Assembly: GCF_000378385.1 (NCBI RefSeq)
Contig: NZ_KB899659.1
Location: 585,418 to 649,417, forward strand
Source: Paenibacillus daejeonensis DSM 15491
Lineage (GTDB): Bacteria > Bacillota > Bacilli > Paenibacillales > Paenibacillaceae
DNA length: 64,000 nt
Direction: 5' to 3'
Shown: positions 7,583 through 16,616 of the stretch, one piece after another
Layout of the letters: each line of letters opens with the position of its first letter
Numbering within the stretch: position 1 is the stretch's first letter
The notes under the pieces: model-generated
What the model was told of the DNA's origin: nothing
What the model saw: the letters and a program-made list of their open reading frames with translations, nothing else
Databases searched by the model: none
Program-made: the position numbers and the translations under genes

Positions 7583-10366
7583 TTACCTTGCTGCTGTACG
7601 TGGTCCTCCAAGCGGGGTACGGGTCGGGGCCTTCTTCTTTGACGAGCCCACGACACTGCCGATCCCCATCAGGAAGGTCGGAATTCCGGCTGCTACAAAA
7701 ACAAGACACCATTGTCTAAAATCAAGTGGCACTGTTTTGAATATCGGCTGCAGCGCTTCAATATATAGAACCCCCAGCATAAGCAGCAACGAGGACAGGA
7801 CAGCCAGTACCAGATAACGGTTCTGCAGCGGATTGCGATGGAAGATCGAGCGCGAGCTGCGGCAGTCGAATACATGAATCAGCTGCGCCATGACGAGAGT
7901 TGCAAAGGCTACCGTCTGCGCTTCTACCAGATTGCCCGGGTTTTGGCGCAAGGTAATCCAGAACGCTCCCAGGGTACAAATGCCGATCAGGAAGCCACGG
8001 CTAATAATTTTCCAGCCGAGCCGCCGGGCAAAAATATTTTCCTTGGCCGGACGAGGCTTCTGCTTCATCAGGTCCTTCTCGGCCTGGTCCACGCCAAGCG
8101 CCATGGCCGGGAGGCCATCGGTGACGAGATTGACCCAGAGTATCTGAATCGGCACCAGCGGGAGCGGCAGGCCAGCCATCATCGCCAGGAACATCGTCAT
8201 GATCTCACCGACATTGGAAGCGAGCAGATACCGGATGAACTTGCGGATATTCTCATAGATGCCCCGGCCTTCCTCGATTGCCGAAACGATCGTGGCAAAA
8301 TTGTCATCGCTCAGTACCAGAGCCGACGCTTCCTTGGACACGTCCGTCCCGGTGATCCCCATCGCGATGCCGATGTCCGACGCTTTGATGGCTGGCGCAT
8401 CGTTGACACCATCGCCTGTCATTGCGACGACATGCCCCTGCCGCTGAAGGGATTTAACGATACGCAGCTTGTGCTCAGGTGAGACCCTCGCATAGACATA
8501 GATATTGTCCACTTCGCGGTCCAGTTGTTCGTCGCTCATGGCAGCCAGCTGCCGACCGTTCACCGCCACACCGCCACGCGGCATGATCCCCAGTTGCCCG
8601 GCGATCGCCTCGGCTGTCGTTTGATGATCGCCTGTAATCATGACCGTCTTGATTCCAGCCTGGCGGCAGGTAGCAATCGCATCGCGCACTTCCCGGCGCG
8701 GCGGATCGATCATGCCGCTCAGTCCGACAAAGACAAGCTGCTGCTCCGCTTCCGACTCGCTCTCACAAGTGGTACTGCCCCGCACATCCCGGTAAGCCAT
8801 GCCAAGGACCCGCAATGCGGAAGCGGCCATTTGCTCGGCAGCCGCGGCGATCTTATTGCGAAGTGTCGGTGTCAGCGGGATCACATTCCCGTCCCACAGC
8901 ACGTACGAGCATTGCTCGAGGAGCACGTCCGAGGCGCCTTTGACACAGACCAGCCGGCCGCCCTGATGCGATACTAGCACCGACATCCGTTTGCGCTCAG
9001 AGTCGAACGGGAACTCCCGCTCCCGCTTGTACAGACCTTCAAGCGTCTTGGCCGACAATCCCATCTTGGCAGCGAGCACGGCGAGTGCGCCTTCTGTAGG
9101 ATCACCCTTGATCAGCCATTCGCCCTCTGCCGCTTCTTGTCCCTTGCCCTTTCGTCCGCCCTCTGATTCAGGCTCCTGCTTATATAAGACCGAGTTATTG
9201 CACAGCGCCGCCACTTGCAGCAACCGACGCAGCCCCTGGTCTTGCTTCAGATCAACATGACCGCCTTGTTCGATAATTTCACCTGACGGCTCATACCCTT
9301 CACCGGTAACCTCCAGTTCTCGCCCGCTCAGCCATAATCGGGTTACGGTCATCTTGTTCTGGGTCAGTGTGCCCGTCTTGTCAGAGCAAATGACCGAGGC
9401 GCAACCAAGGGTTTCTACTGACGGCAGCTTCCTGACTATTGCCTTGCGTTTGATCATGCGCTGGACGCCCAGGGCAAGCGCGATGGTGACAATGGCTGGC
9501 AGTCCCTCGGGAATCGCAGCAACTGCCAGGCTAACGCCTGCCAGGAACATACCATACGTCGGTTGACCATGCAGAATCCCTGCAATGACGACCATGACTG
9601 TCAAGCCGACTGCAACGGCGATCAGAATTTTGCCGAGCTGCTCCAGGCGGTGCTGCAGCGGCGTTTCCATCGTTTCCGTCTGCTGGATCAGATCCGCGAT
9701 CGTCCCCATTTCGGTCTGCATGCCCGTTCGCACCACAATGCCTTTGGCTGTTCCCCGAGTAACCATAGTGCCCATGAAGCCCAGATTACGCTGGTCACCG
9801 AGCGGCAGCTCAGCCTCGCGAATCGGCAATGCGGTCTTGCCTACCGGTACAGATTCTCCAGTCAACGCCGACTCCTCGGCATAGAAGCTGTTAGCCTCCA
9901 TCAGACGTATATCAGCAGGCACCCGGTCGCCCGGCTCCAGAAGCACCAAATCGCCTGGCACGAGCTCGCTGGCAGGGATTGTGATCACCTCACCGTCCCG
10001 TATGACACTTGCATTAGGGGCGGATAGCGCCTTAAGTGCGCGCAGCGAACGTTCCGCCCGGAACTCCTGAACGAACCCGAGAATACCATTGATGACAATA
10101 ATCGCTATGATCGTTACCGCATCCAGATATTCGCCGAGCAGGGCGGATACCAGTGTTGCACCGACCAGAACGAGCACCATAAAATCCTTGAATTGATTGA
10201 GCAACAGGGTAATCGGCGATATCCGCTTTCCCTCGGACAACTCGTTGCGACCATGCTGCTCCAGCCGCTCCGCCACGGCCTCGGACGTAAGGCCGCGGAC
10301 AGGGTCGCAGCCGATGCTTCGAGCAATGTCCTCTGCATCCATCTGATGCCACTTTTTCTCTTCCAT
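7583..10366 (-). CDS. yloB: Calcium-translocating P-type ATPase (SERCA/YloB type)
   Basis: A 927-residue P2A-type ATPase exporting Ca2+ from the cytoplasm. Visible in order: N-terminal cation-ATPase domain, two transmembrane segments, actuator motif TGES (169-172), ion-site motif PEGLP (286-290), phosphorylated D329 in DKTGTLTQ, hinge TGDGVNDAPAIK, and C-terminal transmembrane helices. The cytoplasmic tail is basic (SSKKKAPTRTPLGG). In B. subtilis yloB lies next to yloA (rqcH); here the same pair is divergent. No yybP-ykoY riboswitch signature is visible upstream. Confidence 0.93.
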   Translation of the reverse strand: MEEKKWHQMDAEDIARSIGCDPVRGLTSEAVAERLEQHGRNELSEGKRISPITLLLNQFKDFMVLVLVGATLVSALLGEYLDAVTIIAIIVINGILGFVQEFRAERSLRALKALSAPNASVIRDGEVITIPASELVPGDLVLLEPGDRVPADIRLMEANSFYAEESALTGESVPVGKTALPIREAELPLGDQRNLGFMGTMVTRGTAKGIVVRTGMQTEMGTIADLIQQTETMETPLQHRLEQLGKILIAVAVGLTVMVVIAGILHGQPTYGMFLAGVSLAVAAIPEGLPAIVTIALALGVQRMIKRKAIVRKLPSVETLGCASVICSDKTGTLTQNKMTVTRLWLSGRELEVTGEGYEPSGEIIEQGGHVDLKQDQGLRRLLQVAALCNNSVLYKQEPESEGGRKGKGQEAAEGEWLIKGDPTEGALAVLAAKMGLSAKTLEGLYKREREFPFDSERKRMSVLVSHQGGRLVCVKGASDVLLEQCSYVLWDGNVIPLTPTLRNKIAAAAEQMAASALRVLGMAYRDVRGSTTCESESEAEQQLVFVGLSGMIDPPRREVRDAIATCRQAGIKTVMITGDHQTTAEAIAGQLGIMPRGGVAVNGRQLAAMSDEQLDREVDNIYVYARVSPEHKLRIVKSLQRQGHVVAMTGDGVNDAPAIKASDIGIAMGITGTDVSKEASALVLSDDNFATIVSAIEEGRGIYENIRKFIRYLLASNVGEIMTMFLAMMAGLPLPLVPIQILWVNLVTDGLPAMALGVDQAEKDLMKQKPRPAKENIFARRLGWKIISRGFLIGICTLGAFWITLRQNPGNLVEAQTVAFATLVMAQLIHVFDCRSSRSIFHRNPLQNRYLVLAVLSSLLLMLGVLYIEALQPIFKTVPLDFRQWCLVFVAAGIPTFLMGIGSVVGSSKKKAPTRTPLGGPRTAAR

Positions 10367-10526
10367 GCGCGTTTGTCTCCCTCCCGCTTCATCCTGCCAT
10401 CCTTGCGGACAGCCCTTCTTGGCCTAATGTATTCGGACAAACCGTAATTTATCACAGGCAGGGCTTAAGTTTTTCGGACAACTATGGCATTATAAAAGCA
10501 TTGCAATTAAAAAGGAGAATATAGTC

Positions 10527-12287
10527 ATGGCACTAGATGGTATTGTAACGCGCGCGATTGCGGCAGAGCTGCAAGGCTGCGTCGGCGCCCGCATTCATAA
10601 AATACACCAGCCTTCCCCTCGCGATCTCGTATTGCAGATTCGTGGCAACGGCGCTCAAGGGAAACTGCTGTTATCCGCGAACCCAACCTATCCCCGGGTG
10701 CATTGGACCCAGCAGACGTATACCAACCCGAAGGAAGCGCCGATGTTCTGCATGCTGCTTCGCAAATATTGCGAGGGAGGCATTATTGAACAGGTCAAAC
10801 AAGTAGACAATGAGCGGATTCTCCACCTGACGATCCGCAGACGCGATGAACTGGGTGATATCATGCTGCGGACGCTCGTCATTGAACTGATGGGCCGGCA
10901 CAGCAACATCATGCTGATCGATCAAGACAGCGGCCTCATCCATGACGGAATTCATCATGTAACCCCCGCCATCAGCAGTTACCGTACCGTAATGCCCGGG
11001 TCGGCCTACATGCCGCCGCCGGATCAGCGCAAGGCCAACCCTCTGCTGGTCACTTCGGCGGATTCACTGGTCACTCTCCTTGCGGGCGCAGACCATGAGC
11101 CTCAGCTACAGCTGCAGCAGCGTATTGTGGACGTGTTCAGCGGCGTCAGCCCGTTGCTCGCTCGCGAGCTCGTGTATCGCAGCGGCCTCGATACCGAGGT
11201 GGAAGCTGACGCTATCGCAACGCGGCTGTGGCCGGTGTTCGACAGCATGATGGAGGACTTCCGGGAGCACCGTTATGCACCCGTCATAACAGAGGACAGC
11301 CGGGGACGCTCCCAGTTCGCCGTTACGGCGCTCACGCATTTGGGTGATAGCAGCACGACTACTTTTGAAAATGTAAGCAGCTGTCTGGAAGCCTACTATG
11401 GCGGCAAGGCCCAGCGGGATACGGTCAAGCAACGGGTGTCCGATCTGCTGCGGTTTCTATCCAACGAGAAGAGCAAGAATGTCAAGAAGCTGGAGAAGCT
11501 GGCGGACACAATTGAAGAGGCTAAGGACGCGGACAAATACCGCGTGTTGGGCGAGCTCATTACGACTTACATGCATCAGATTAAAAAAGGCGACGAATTC
11601 GCCGAGGTCGTCAATTACTATGATGAAGCAGGCGGCGAAGTCAAGATTCAATTGGACCCGCAGCTATCTCCGTCAGAGAATGCGCAGCGCTATTTCAAAC
11701 GTTACAACAAATCCAAAAACAGTCTGAGTATGGCCACCGGTCAAATGGAGTCCGCGCGGGAGGAAATACACTACCTCGAATCGCTGCTGCAGCAGTTGGA
11801 CAGCGCCTCGCTGGCTGATATTGAGGAGATTCGAGAAGAGCTGATCGAGCAGCAATATCTCCGGGACCGCAGCAAGCGCGGCCAGAAAAAGAAGAAGCCG
11901 ACTCGTCCTGCGCTCCTGTCCTATACTTCTTCTGAGGGGATAAGTATTCTGGTAGGCAAAAATAACACACAAAACGAGTATCTTACCAACCGGCTTGCTT
12001 CCTCATCGGATACCTGGCTCCACACCAAGGACATCCCCGGATCGCATGTGGTCATCCGGAGCACAAGCTTTGGCGAGCCTACGCTGGAGGAAGCCGCGAT
12101 GCTTGCCGCGCACTATAGCCAAGCCCGGGCCTCCAGCCAGGTGCCTGTGGATTACACACTGATTCGTCATGTACGCAAGCCTAACGGCGCCAAGCCGGGC
12201 TACGTCATCTATGAACAACAAAAAACGTTGTTCGTCACACCGGACGAACAACGTCTGCAAACCCTGCCTGTTACTACGGTCACTTAA
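10527..12287 (+). CDS. rqcH: Rqc2 homologue RqcH (NFACT family)
   Basis: RqcH binds stalled 50S-peptidyl-tRNA complexes and recruits tRNA-Ala to add C-terminal alanine degradation tails. The 586 residues contain an NFACT-N domain (MALDGIVTRAIAAEL...), a central coiled coil (about 300-440, many KSKN/KKLEKL stretches) and a C-terminal NFACT-R domain with TWLHTKDIPGSHVVIRS. AAGGAG precedes the ATG. The last ~20 codons contain a hairpin that works as a terminator for the convergent operon. Confidence 0.93.
   Translation: MALDGIVTRAIAAELQGCVGARIHKIHQPSPRDLVLQIRGNGAQGKLLLSANPTYPRVHWTQQTYTNPKEAPMFCMLLRKYCEGGIIEQVKQVDNERILHLTIRRRDELGDIMLRTLVIELMGRHSNIMLIDQDSGLIHDGIHHVTPAISSYRTVMPGSAYMPPPDQRKANPLLVTSADSLVTLLAGADHEPQLQLQQRIVDVFSGVSPLLARELVYRSGLDTEVEADAIATRLWPVFDSMMEDFREHRYAPVITEDSRGRSQFAVTALTHLGDSSTTTFENVSSCLEAYYGGKAQRDTVKQRVSDLLRFLSNEKSKNVKKLEKLADTIEEAKDADKYRVLGELITTYMHQIKKGDEFAEVVNYYDEAGGEVKIQLDPQLSPSENAQRYFKRYNKSKNSLSMATGQMESAREEIHYLESLLQQLDSASLADIEEIREELIEQQYLRDRSKRGQKKKKPTRPALLSYTSSEGISILVGKNNTQNEYLTNRLASSSDTWLHTKDIPGSHVVIRSTSFGEPTLEEAAMLAAHYSQARASSQVPVDYTLIRHVRKPNGAKPGYVIYEQQKTLFVTPDEQRLQTLPVTTVT
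12220..12254 (-). terminator. Minus-strand terminator embedded in the rqcH 3' coding end
   Basis: A perfect 12-bp stem (ACGTTGTTCGTC and its complement, 6-nt loop) is followed on the minus strand by six U. It lies about 40 bp beyond the stop of the CarH-like gene but inside rqcH codons. Confidence 0.7.
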
Positions 12288-12293
12288 TAACTG

Positions 12294-13262
12294 TTAGCGT
12301 GCATTCTGCACCTGCAGCAAAAGCTCATGCACATATTTCATTGCCCGTTTGCCGTCGCCAGCCACCAAGTGTACGGACCGGCTGCCGGGCAGCAGTCTTG
12401 TTTGCCGCACGCCCGCCCCGCCAACAAACACCATCGTGGCGGGCGATTCAGCGGCGATTCTTCGATCCAACTCCTGCAAGAACGGCTCTGCTTGCTTCAG
12501 GCGGCCTTCGGAAGAGAAGCTGAAGGTAAAACCAGCCGGCCTCAAGTCGCCAAGGCAATCAAAGATGCCTTTCTCCGCCGGCGAAGCACCGAGATAAACA
12601 ACCCGGTACCCCAGCTGCCTTGCAAAAAAACCGATAAACAAGATCCCCAGCTCATGACGCTCTCCCGGCCCGCAAGCCGTCACCAGAAGCGGTTGTCCCG
12701 GTTCAGGCCGAAACAAGCTGCAGAGCGCCAAAATATTGTCCCGGATAAAATGACTGCCAAAGTGCTCCTGGTACTCTGAAATCTCATGGCTCTCCCAGCG
12801 GTCGCCAAGCTCAACAAGAACAGGTTCCAGAATATTCATCAGCACATGCTCCACCGGATAGGACTGAATCCAGCGCTCATACAGCGCTCGTGCTTGCTCA
12901 AGATCGATCTGTTCAATCGCAGCAAGCATTTCCCGAATCGGCTCTTTCCAGGTCTCAGGAGATCCCGAGTAGGTGGGAACCGCTCCGAGTTCCAGCCCTT
13001 CCGCTGCTGCTGACGCCCCTTGCTCGGGATGCGATTTGTCGCGTTCCCTCTCCATGACAGCCATGCCAATGGGTACGCCTTCATCTACCTGTTTTTTGAG
13101 CCATCTCAAGGTGTCTATGTCGTGCTTGCTGTAGGCACGGTATCCATTAGGGAGGCGTTGCGGGCTGACAGCCTGATACCGCTCTTCCCATTTGCGGATT
13201 AACTGTGTGGACAGCTCCGTCTGTGCAGCCACTTCCTTGATGGTGTAGACTCGCTCCGTCAT
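12294..13262 (-). CDS. MerR-type regulator with B12-binding domain (CarH-like photoreceptor candidate)
   Basis: 322 residues: an N-terminal MerR winged helix (VYTIKEVAAQTELSTQLIRKW), a four-helix cap (about 105-180) and a C-terminal cobalamin-binding Rossmann domain (about 190-320). It carries two hallmarks of CarH light sensors: W156 followed ten residues later by E166-H167, and ExHxxG with H203 as the expected lower axial ligand. By family analogy, AdoCbl-bound tetramers would repress DNA in the dark and dissociate in light. The residue after W156 is Glu, not the His reported to ligate cobalt in Thermus CarH after illumination. The start overlaps the PHP stop (ATGA). Confidence 0.8.
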   Translation of the reverse strand: MTERVYTIKEVAAQTELSTQLIRKWEERYQAVSPQRLPNGYRAYSKHDIDTLRWLKKQVDEGVPIGMAVMERERDKSHPEQGASAAAEGLELGAVPTYSGSPETWKEPIREMLAAIEQIDLEQARALYERWIQSYPVEHVLMNILEPVLVELGDRWESHEISEYQEHFGSHFIRDNILALCSLFRPEPGQPLLVTACGPGERHELGILFIGFFARQLGYRVVYLGASPAEKGIFDCLGDLRPAGFTFSFSSEGRLKQAEPFLQELDRRIAAESPATMVFVGGAGVRQTRLLPGSRSVHLVAGDGKRAMKYVHELLLQVQNAR

Positions 13263-14110
13263 GGCCCGCGCCTCCTCGCCCGTCCGAGCTGAGCGGCTAC
13301 CTCTGCATCAACGGTGCGTGAACCGATCTCGCCATGGAATACAACACCGCGGCGTTCGCCATGAAAGTCAGAGCCTCCGGTCATGATTAACCCGTGTCGC
13401 TCAGCCAATAAACGGTATGCCGACTCTTGCTCTGGAGAATGATCCGGATGACTCGTCTCTATGCCATCCAGCCCAGCCTGTATCAACGGTTCGATCAGAC
13501 GGTCATCGCCGTACAGTCCTGGGTGCGCCAGTACACAGATTCCACCAGCTTCCCGAATCCATTCCATCGCCTCCAGCGGTGTAACCTTGGGCACCGCGAC
13601 ATACGCCGCAGCACCTCCCGCCAAATAACGGTCGAAGGCTTCTGCCATCGAGTCAACATACCCTTTCTCCATTAGAACTGCTGCGATATGCGGACGTCCA
13701 ACAGTTTCATCGCTCCCCGTCTTGCCCGCCGTCTGAAGTACTTCTGCCATAGACACACTCAAGCCCAATTCCCGCAGTCTGGCTACAATGCGCTCATTGC
13801 GCAGCGTACGACCTTCGCGCAATCCGCTGAGACGCTCCTGCCACCGGGTCTGCCGCCAATCCGGATAATAGCCCAGCATATGGATGTCCTGTCCGTCCAA
13901 GCTCGTGCTGATCTCGACACCGGGAACGACTGTCATACCGATGCGCTGTCCCTCCTGAAGCGCTTCTTCTATACCGGCCATCGTGTCATGATCTGTGATC
14001 GCTACTGCCGCAAGTCCCGCCTTATGGGCACGCTGGACAACAGCTGCCGGTGCCAGCAGTCCATCCGATGCAGTCGTATGCGTATGCAGATCAGCCCGGT
14101 TCATAGCCAT
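13259..14110 (-). CDS. PHP-domain phosphoesterase (RNase AM/YciV type)
   Basis: A 283-residue PHP hydrolase with metal ligands in DLHTHTTASDG, ITDHDT, PGVEIS, LAHPGLYG and the final SDFHGE. Characterised relatives hydrolyse 3'-phosphoadenosine 5'-phosphate-like bisphosphates or trim short RNAs 5' to 3'. It overlaps the LysR gene by 10 bp and the CarH-like gene by 4 bp, so the three are translationally coupled. The substrate is not deducible from sequence. Confidence 0.85.
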   Translation of the reverse strand: MAMNRADLHTHTTASDGLLAPAAVVQRAHKAGLAAVAITDHDTMAGIEEALQEGQRIGMTVVPGVEISTSLDGQDIHMLGYYPDWRQTRWQERLSGLREGRTLRNERIVARLRELGLSVSMAEVLQTAGKTGSDETVGRPHIAAVLMEKGYVDSMAEAFDRYLAGGAAAYVAVPKVTPLEAMEWIREAGGICVLAHPGLYGDDRLIEPLIQAGLDGIETSHPDHSPEQESAYRLLAERHGLIMTGGSDFHGERRGVVFHGEIGSRTVDAEVAAQLGRARRRGP

Positions 14111-15012
14111 TGCTGAAGATCCCTCTCCCGCAAAAATGCGAGGAAAGTTACGGCTGAAATCGGCAGGAGGGCTGACTTCAGGTAGATGGAATAAAATTGT
14201 CTTTTGAACTGAATATCCGCAAGGGGAATGGTCCGGATCAGCCCCAGTGACACTTCATGCTTCACCGAAGAGCTGGATAGGAACGAGACACCCAAACCAG
14301 CCTCGACGGCAGATTTTACGGCGCCCGTGCTTCCGAGCTCCATTACAATCTTCAGGGTAGCCGGATCAATGTCGCGGCGTCTGAGCTGCTCTTCCATGAC
14401 CAGCCGGGTCCCGGATCCCTGCTCCCGCAGGACGACAGGGTAGTCGAGGACATCCTGAATCGAGACTTCCGAAGCAGAGGCCAACGGATGAGAGCTCGCC
14501 ACGACCAGCTTCAGCTCGTCGCTCATAACCGCCTCCATATGCATATCCGGATGATTAATCGGTGCCTCAATCAAGCCGAAATTCAATTGGTGATTGACAA
14601 TCTCCTCCATAATCTGGGCAGTATTCATGACTTTCATACTAATCCCGATATGAGGGTATTCCTGGCCAAAAGGCCCCAGCAGGCGGGGCAATATATACTC
14701 GCCAATTGTCAGTGAGGAGCCAAGCTGGAGCCGTCCCTTGAGTTGCTTGGTGAATTTGGACATGGATGCATCCGTCTCCCGGATCAACTCAATGCTCCGC
14801 TGGGCGTAAGGCATAAGCGCGCTTCCGGCTTCTGTCAACTCGATTCGTTTGGTCGAGCGGTGCAGCAGTTTGGTCCCAAAATAATCCTCCAGCGATTGGA
14901 CTTGCATCGTCACGGCAGGCTGAGTCATATGGAGCGCCTGAGCAGCGGCGGAGAAGCTGCCCCGCTCGGCGACGGTATAGAATATATGCAGTTGATGAAA
15001 ATTGAGAGCCAT
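14101..15012 (-). CDS. LysR-family transcriptional regulator (CysL-like)
   Basis: 303 residues: an N-terminal winged helix (FHQLHIFYTVAERGSFSAAA, TQPAVTMQVQSLE) and a C-terminal LysR substrate-binding domain. It resembles CysL/YwfK and selenium-associated LysR proteins in SSLTIGEYILPRLL; the inducer is unknown. First gene of the LysR-PHP-CarH-like operon, with an extended -10 promoter just upstream. Unlike most LysR genes it is not divergent from an obvious target. Confidence 0.88.
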   Translation of the reverse strand: MALNFHQLHIFYTVAERGSFSAAAQALHMTQPAVTMQVQSLEDYFGTKLLHRSTKRIELTEAGSALMPYAQRSIELIRETDASMSKFTKQLKGRLQLGSSLTIGEYILPRLLGPFGQEYPHIGISMKVMNTAQIMEEIVNHQLNFGLIEAPINHPDMHMEAVMSDELKLVVASSHPLASASEVSIQDVLDYPVVLREQGSGTRLVMEEQLRRRDIDPATLKIVMELGSTGAVKSAVEAGLGVSFLSSSSVKHEVSLGLIRTIPLADIQFKRQFYSIYLKSALLPISAVTFLAFLRERDLQQWL

Positions 15013-15036
15013 AAGACGTCATCCTTTCTGTCTGTT

Positions 15037-15045
15037 ATTATATCA
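15037..15045 (-). promoter_or_regulatory. Extended -10 promoter for the LysR operon
   Basis: TGATATAAT on the minus strand is a perfect -10 with a TGn extension, about 25 bp upstream of the LysR ATG. No good -35 is present at the right spacing. Confidence 0.45.
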
Positions 15046-15112
15046 AAGGTTGTACAAAGCCGCGACAAGTAAAAAAAGTCCGGCAATCGCGCTTAACGTA
15101 GTGGAAAATCAC

Positions 15113-15141
15113 AAAAAAACACGCCTCTCTTCAAAGGCGTG
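15113..15141 (-). terminator. Intrinsic terminator after the 145-aa gene
   Basis: A 7-bp stem CACGCCT/AGGCGTG is followed on the minus strand by seven U. It lies about 30 bp past the 15170-15607 stop. Confidence 0.8.
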
Positions 15142-15169
15142 CCCACTAACATGAAGATGGGTTTCCGAT

Positions 15170-15607
15170 TTACTTGCGTTTGCGGCTATTCTTAATCAGC
15201 GTCATTCGTCTGGAATGTCTGAGCCAGGAATAGTAGGATTTCAAATCGCGAAGCTCAATCGTTTCGGACATCCGACCCAGGAACGTGACGACAATCATTT
15301 TATGGAGCGGGTTGCCCAAAAGATCAGTCTCGCGCTCCAACTTGGCAAACTCCGCCACAAAAACTAAATCGTCATCGATCAGATAGACATCCTCTTCGTT
15401 TCGGTAATACGATTCAATCCTGCCTTGTTTCAAACATTCCCAGATAAAGCCTGCAATGTCCTCAAAGCCGGTCTTCTCGCTTTCTACCCGGTCCGCCCAA
15501 CGGATCTTCGCATGATTCGTGATGACGACATCTGCCACTTTCTTATCACCGAGCACGACATGAAATGATTCATATGTATTCCATCTTTCGGTTGTTTTGT
15601 CTTTCAT
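15170..15607 (-). CDS. Conserved-looking hypothetical protein, 145 aa
   Basis: I do not recognise a named family. The protein is soluble, with an acidic centre (YYRNEEDVYLIDDDLVFVAEF) and a very basic end (RHSRRMTLIKNSRKRK). The segment VVITNHAKIRWADRVE resembles the start of small RNase-toxin-like folds, but no catalytic motif can be assigned. It has its own strong terminator and codon use like its neighbours, so it is probably a real gene. Confidence 0.75.
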   Translation of the reverse strand: MKDKTTERWNTYESFHVVLGDKKVADVVITNHAKIRWADRVESEKTGFEDIAGFIWECLKQGRIESYYRNEEDVYLIDDDLVFVAEFAKLERETDLLGNPLHKMIVVTFLGRMSETIELRDLKSYYSWLRHSRRMTLIKNSRKRK

Positions 15608-15716
15608 CTCGAATCCACTCCCCCTTGTGAAACAGACTGCACACCAGGTATATATACCTACTCATCCTACCATAGTCAGGGTCAAATTAATAGGAGATAA
15701 GACCCATTATTTAGGG

Positions 15717-15980
15717 CTAAATCGAATAAAACCTTGTTTTGTCTTCCATATCGGAATTGTATTCCGTCTTCAGCTCGTTTCGATACGAGCGTTCTATCCT
15801 TTTGACGAATGGGAGACGCTGGATGTTGCGGATCGTATCTTCTGCTCGTACTGCATCTACATACATAACGACATAATGCAGCTTGCGCGACATGTAATAG
15901 ACCGATCCATATTTGTCCAGCGTTCTCGCCGCCTTCAGATCGCTGACCCACACGATGTAACCTGTTCGTTCGGAGAACAT
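15717..15980 (-). CDS. ylbG: YlbG family protein (DUF2129, UPF0298)
   Basis: An 87-residue protein of the small cytosolic YlbG family (YIVWVSDLKAARTLDKYGSV, then VVMYVDA). The function is unknown in any species. It lies 58 bp downstream of ylbF, the same order as in B. subtilis, which supports the call. Probably co-transcribed with ylbF. Confidence 0.88.
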   Translation of the reverse strand: MFSERTGYIVWVSDLKAARTLDKYGSVYYMSRKLHYVVMYVDAVRAEDTIRNIQRLPFVKRIERSYRNELKTEYNSDMEDKTRFYSI

Positions 15981-16038
15981 AGTCTCCCTCCCTTCGGTTG
16001 TGATAGACCGGCGCTATGCAAGCGCCGGTCCCAATAAT

Positions 16039-16533
16039 CTAACCGCAGCCGCCACTTCCGCAGGAGCATGAACCGCCGCTTCCGCAGCCGCCTCCTGAGC
16101 TGGCACGCTCGTTGCCCGGCACTTTGATCGTGTCGGACACCGCGCCTGCGATCACCTGAGCCATCTCATACAAGAGGTCATCGACCTCCTGCTCTGCCTG
16201 CTTGAACCGGGCCACATCCGGTAATTCATCCAGCTTAGCCTCAATGAGCTTCACCTTGTCCCGCGCTTCATGATAGTCGGGATGAAACCGACCAAAGCGC
16301 TCACACTCAGCAAACAGCTCCTTGGCTTTGCGGAATTGAACGACCAGCGCCTGTGCTTCCTCATTCTCGGCGACAGCCGATTTCCAGTATAGATAATCGG
16401 CCACCGGGGCCGACACATTGACCATATCTCCCAGCTCATAGGCTTTCAACAATAAAGCGCCCATGTCGAGTGAAGTCCCGTAATTCGTCTCCGAATCACT
16501 TGCTGCAGACTTCTGCTGTTCTACTGTAAGCAT
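16039..16533 (-). CDS. ylbF: YlbF, subunit of the RNase Y-modulating Y-complex
   Basis: A 164-residue YlbF/YmcA (DUF964) protein: mostly helical, with AVAENEEAQALVVQFRKAKE in the middle. The C-terminal tail CGSGGSCSCGSGGCG is rich in Gly and Cys. In B. subtilis, YlbF, YmcA and YaaT form a complex carrying Fe-S clusters that tunes RNase Y and promotes biofilm, competence and sporulation; the cysteine tail fits cluster binding. An extended -10 (TGGTATGAT) sits about 42 bp upstream of the start codon. Confidence 0.9.
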   Translation of the reverse strand: MLTVEQQKSAASDSETNYGTSLDMGALLLKAYELGDMVNVSAPVADYLYWKSAVAENEEAQALVVQFRKAKELFAECERFGRFHPDYHEARDKVKLIEAKLDELPDVARFKQAEQEVDDLLYEMAQVIAGAVSDTIKVPGNERASSGGGCGSGGSCSCGSGGCG

Positions 16534-16574
16534 CCATCCACTCCTCCTCCTCGTAGCAATGATGCTACTTCTCT

Positions 16575-16583
16575 ATCATACCA
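16575..16583 (-). promoter_or_regulatory. Extended -10 promoter for ylbF
   Basis: TGGTATGAT on the minus strand: TGn extension plus a -10 matching consensus at 5 of 6 positions. No convincing -35 is visible. Confidence 0.4.
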
Positions 16584-16616
16584 TGAAATGCTACAAAAAG
16601 TAGAGCGCTTTATTGC

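Noticed and set aside
10367-10526. yybP-ykoY manganese riboswitch upstream of the Ca2+ ATPase
   Set aside because: The conserved loop sequences are absent; only a small GCAA-capped hairpin is seen.
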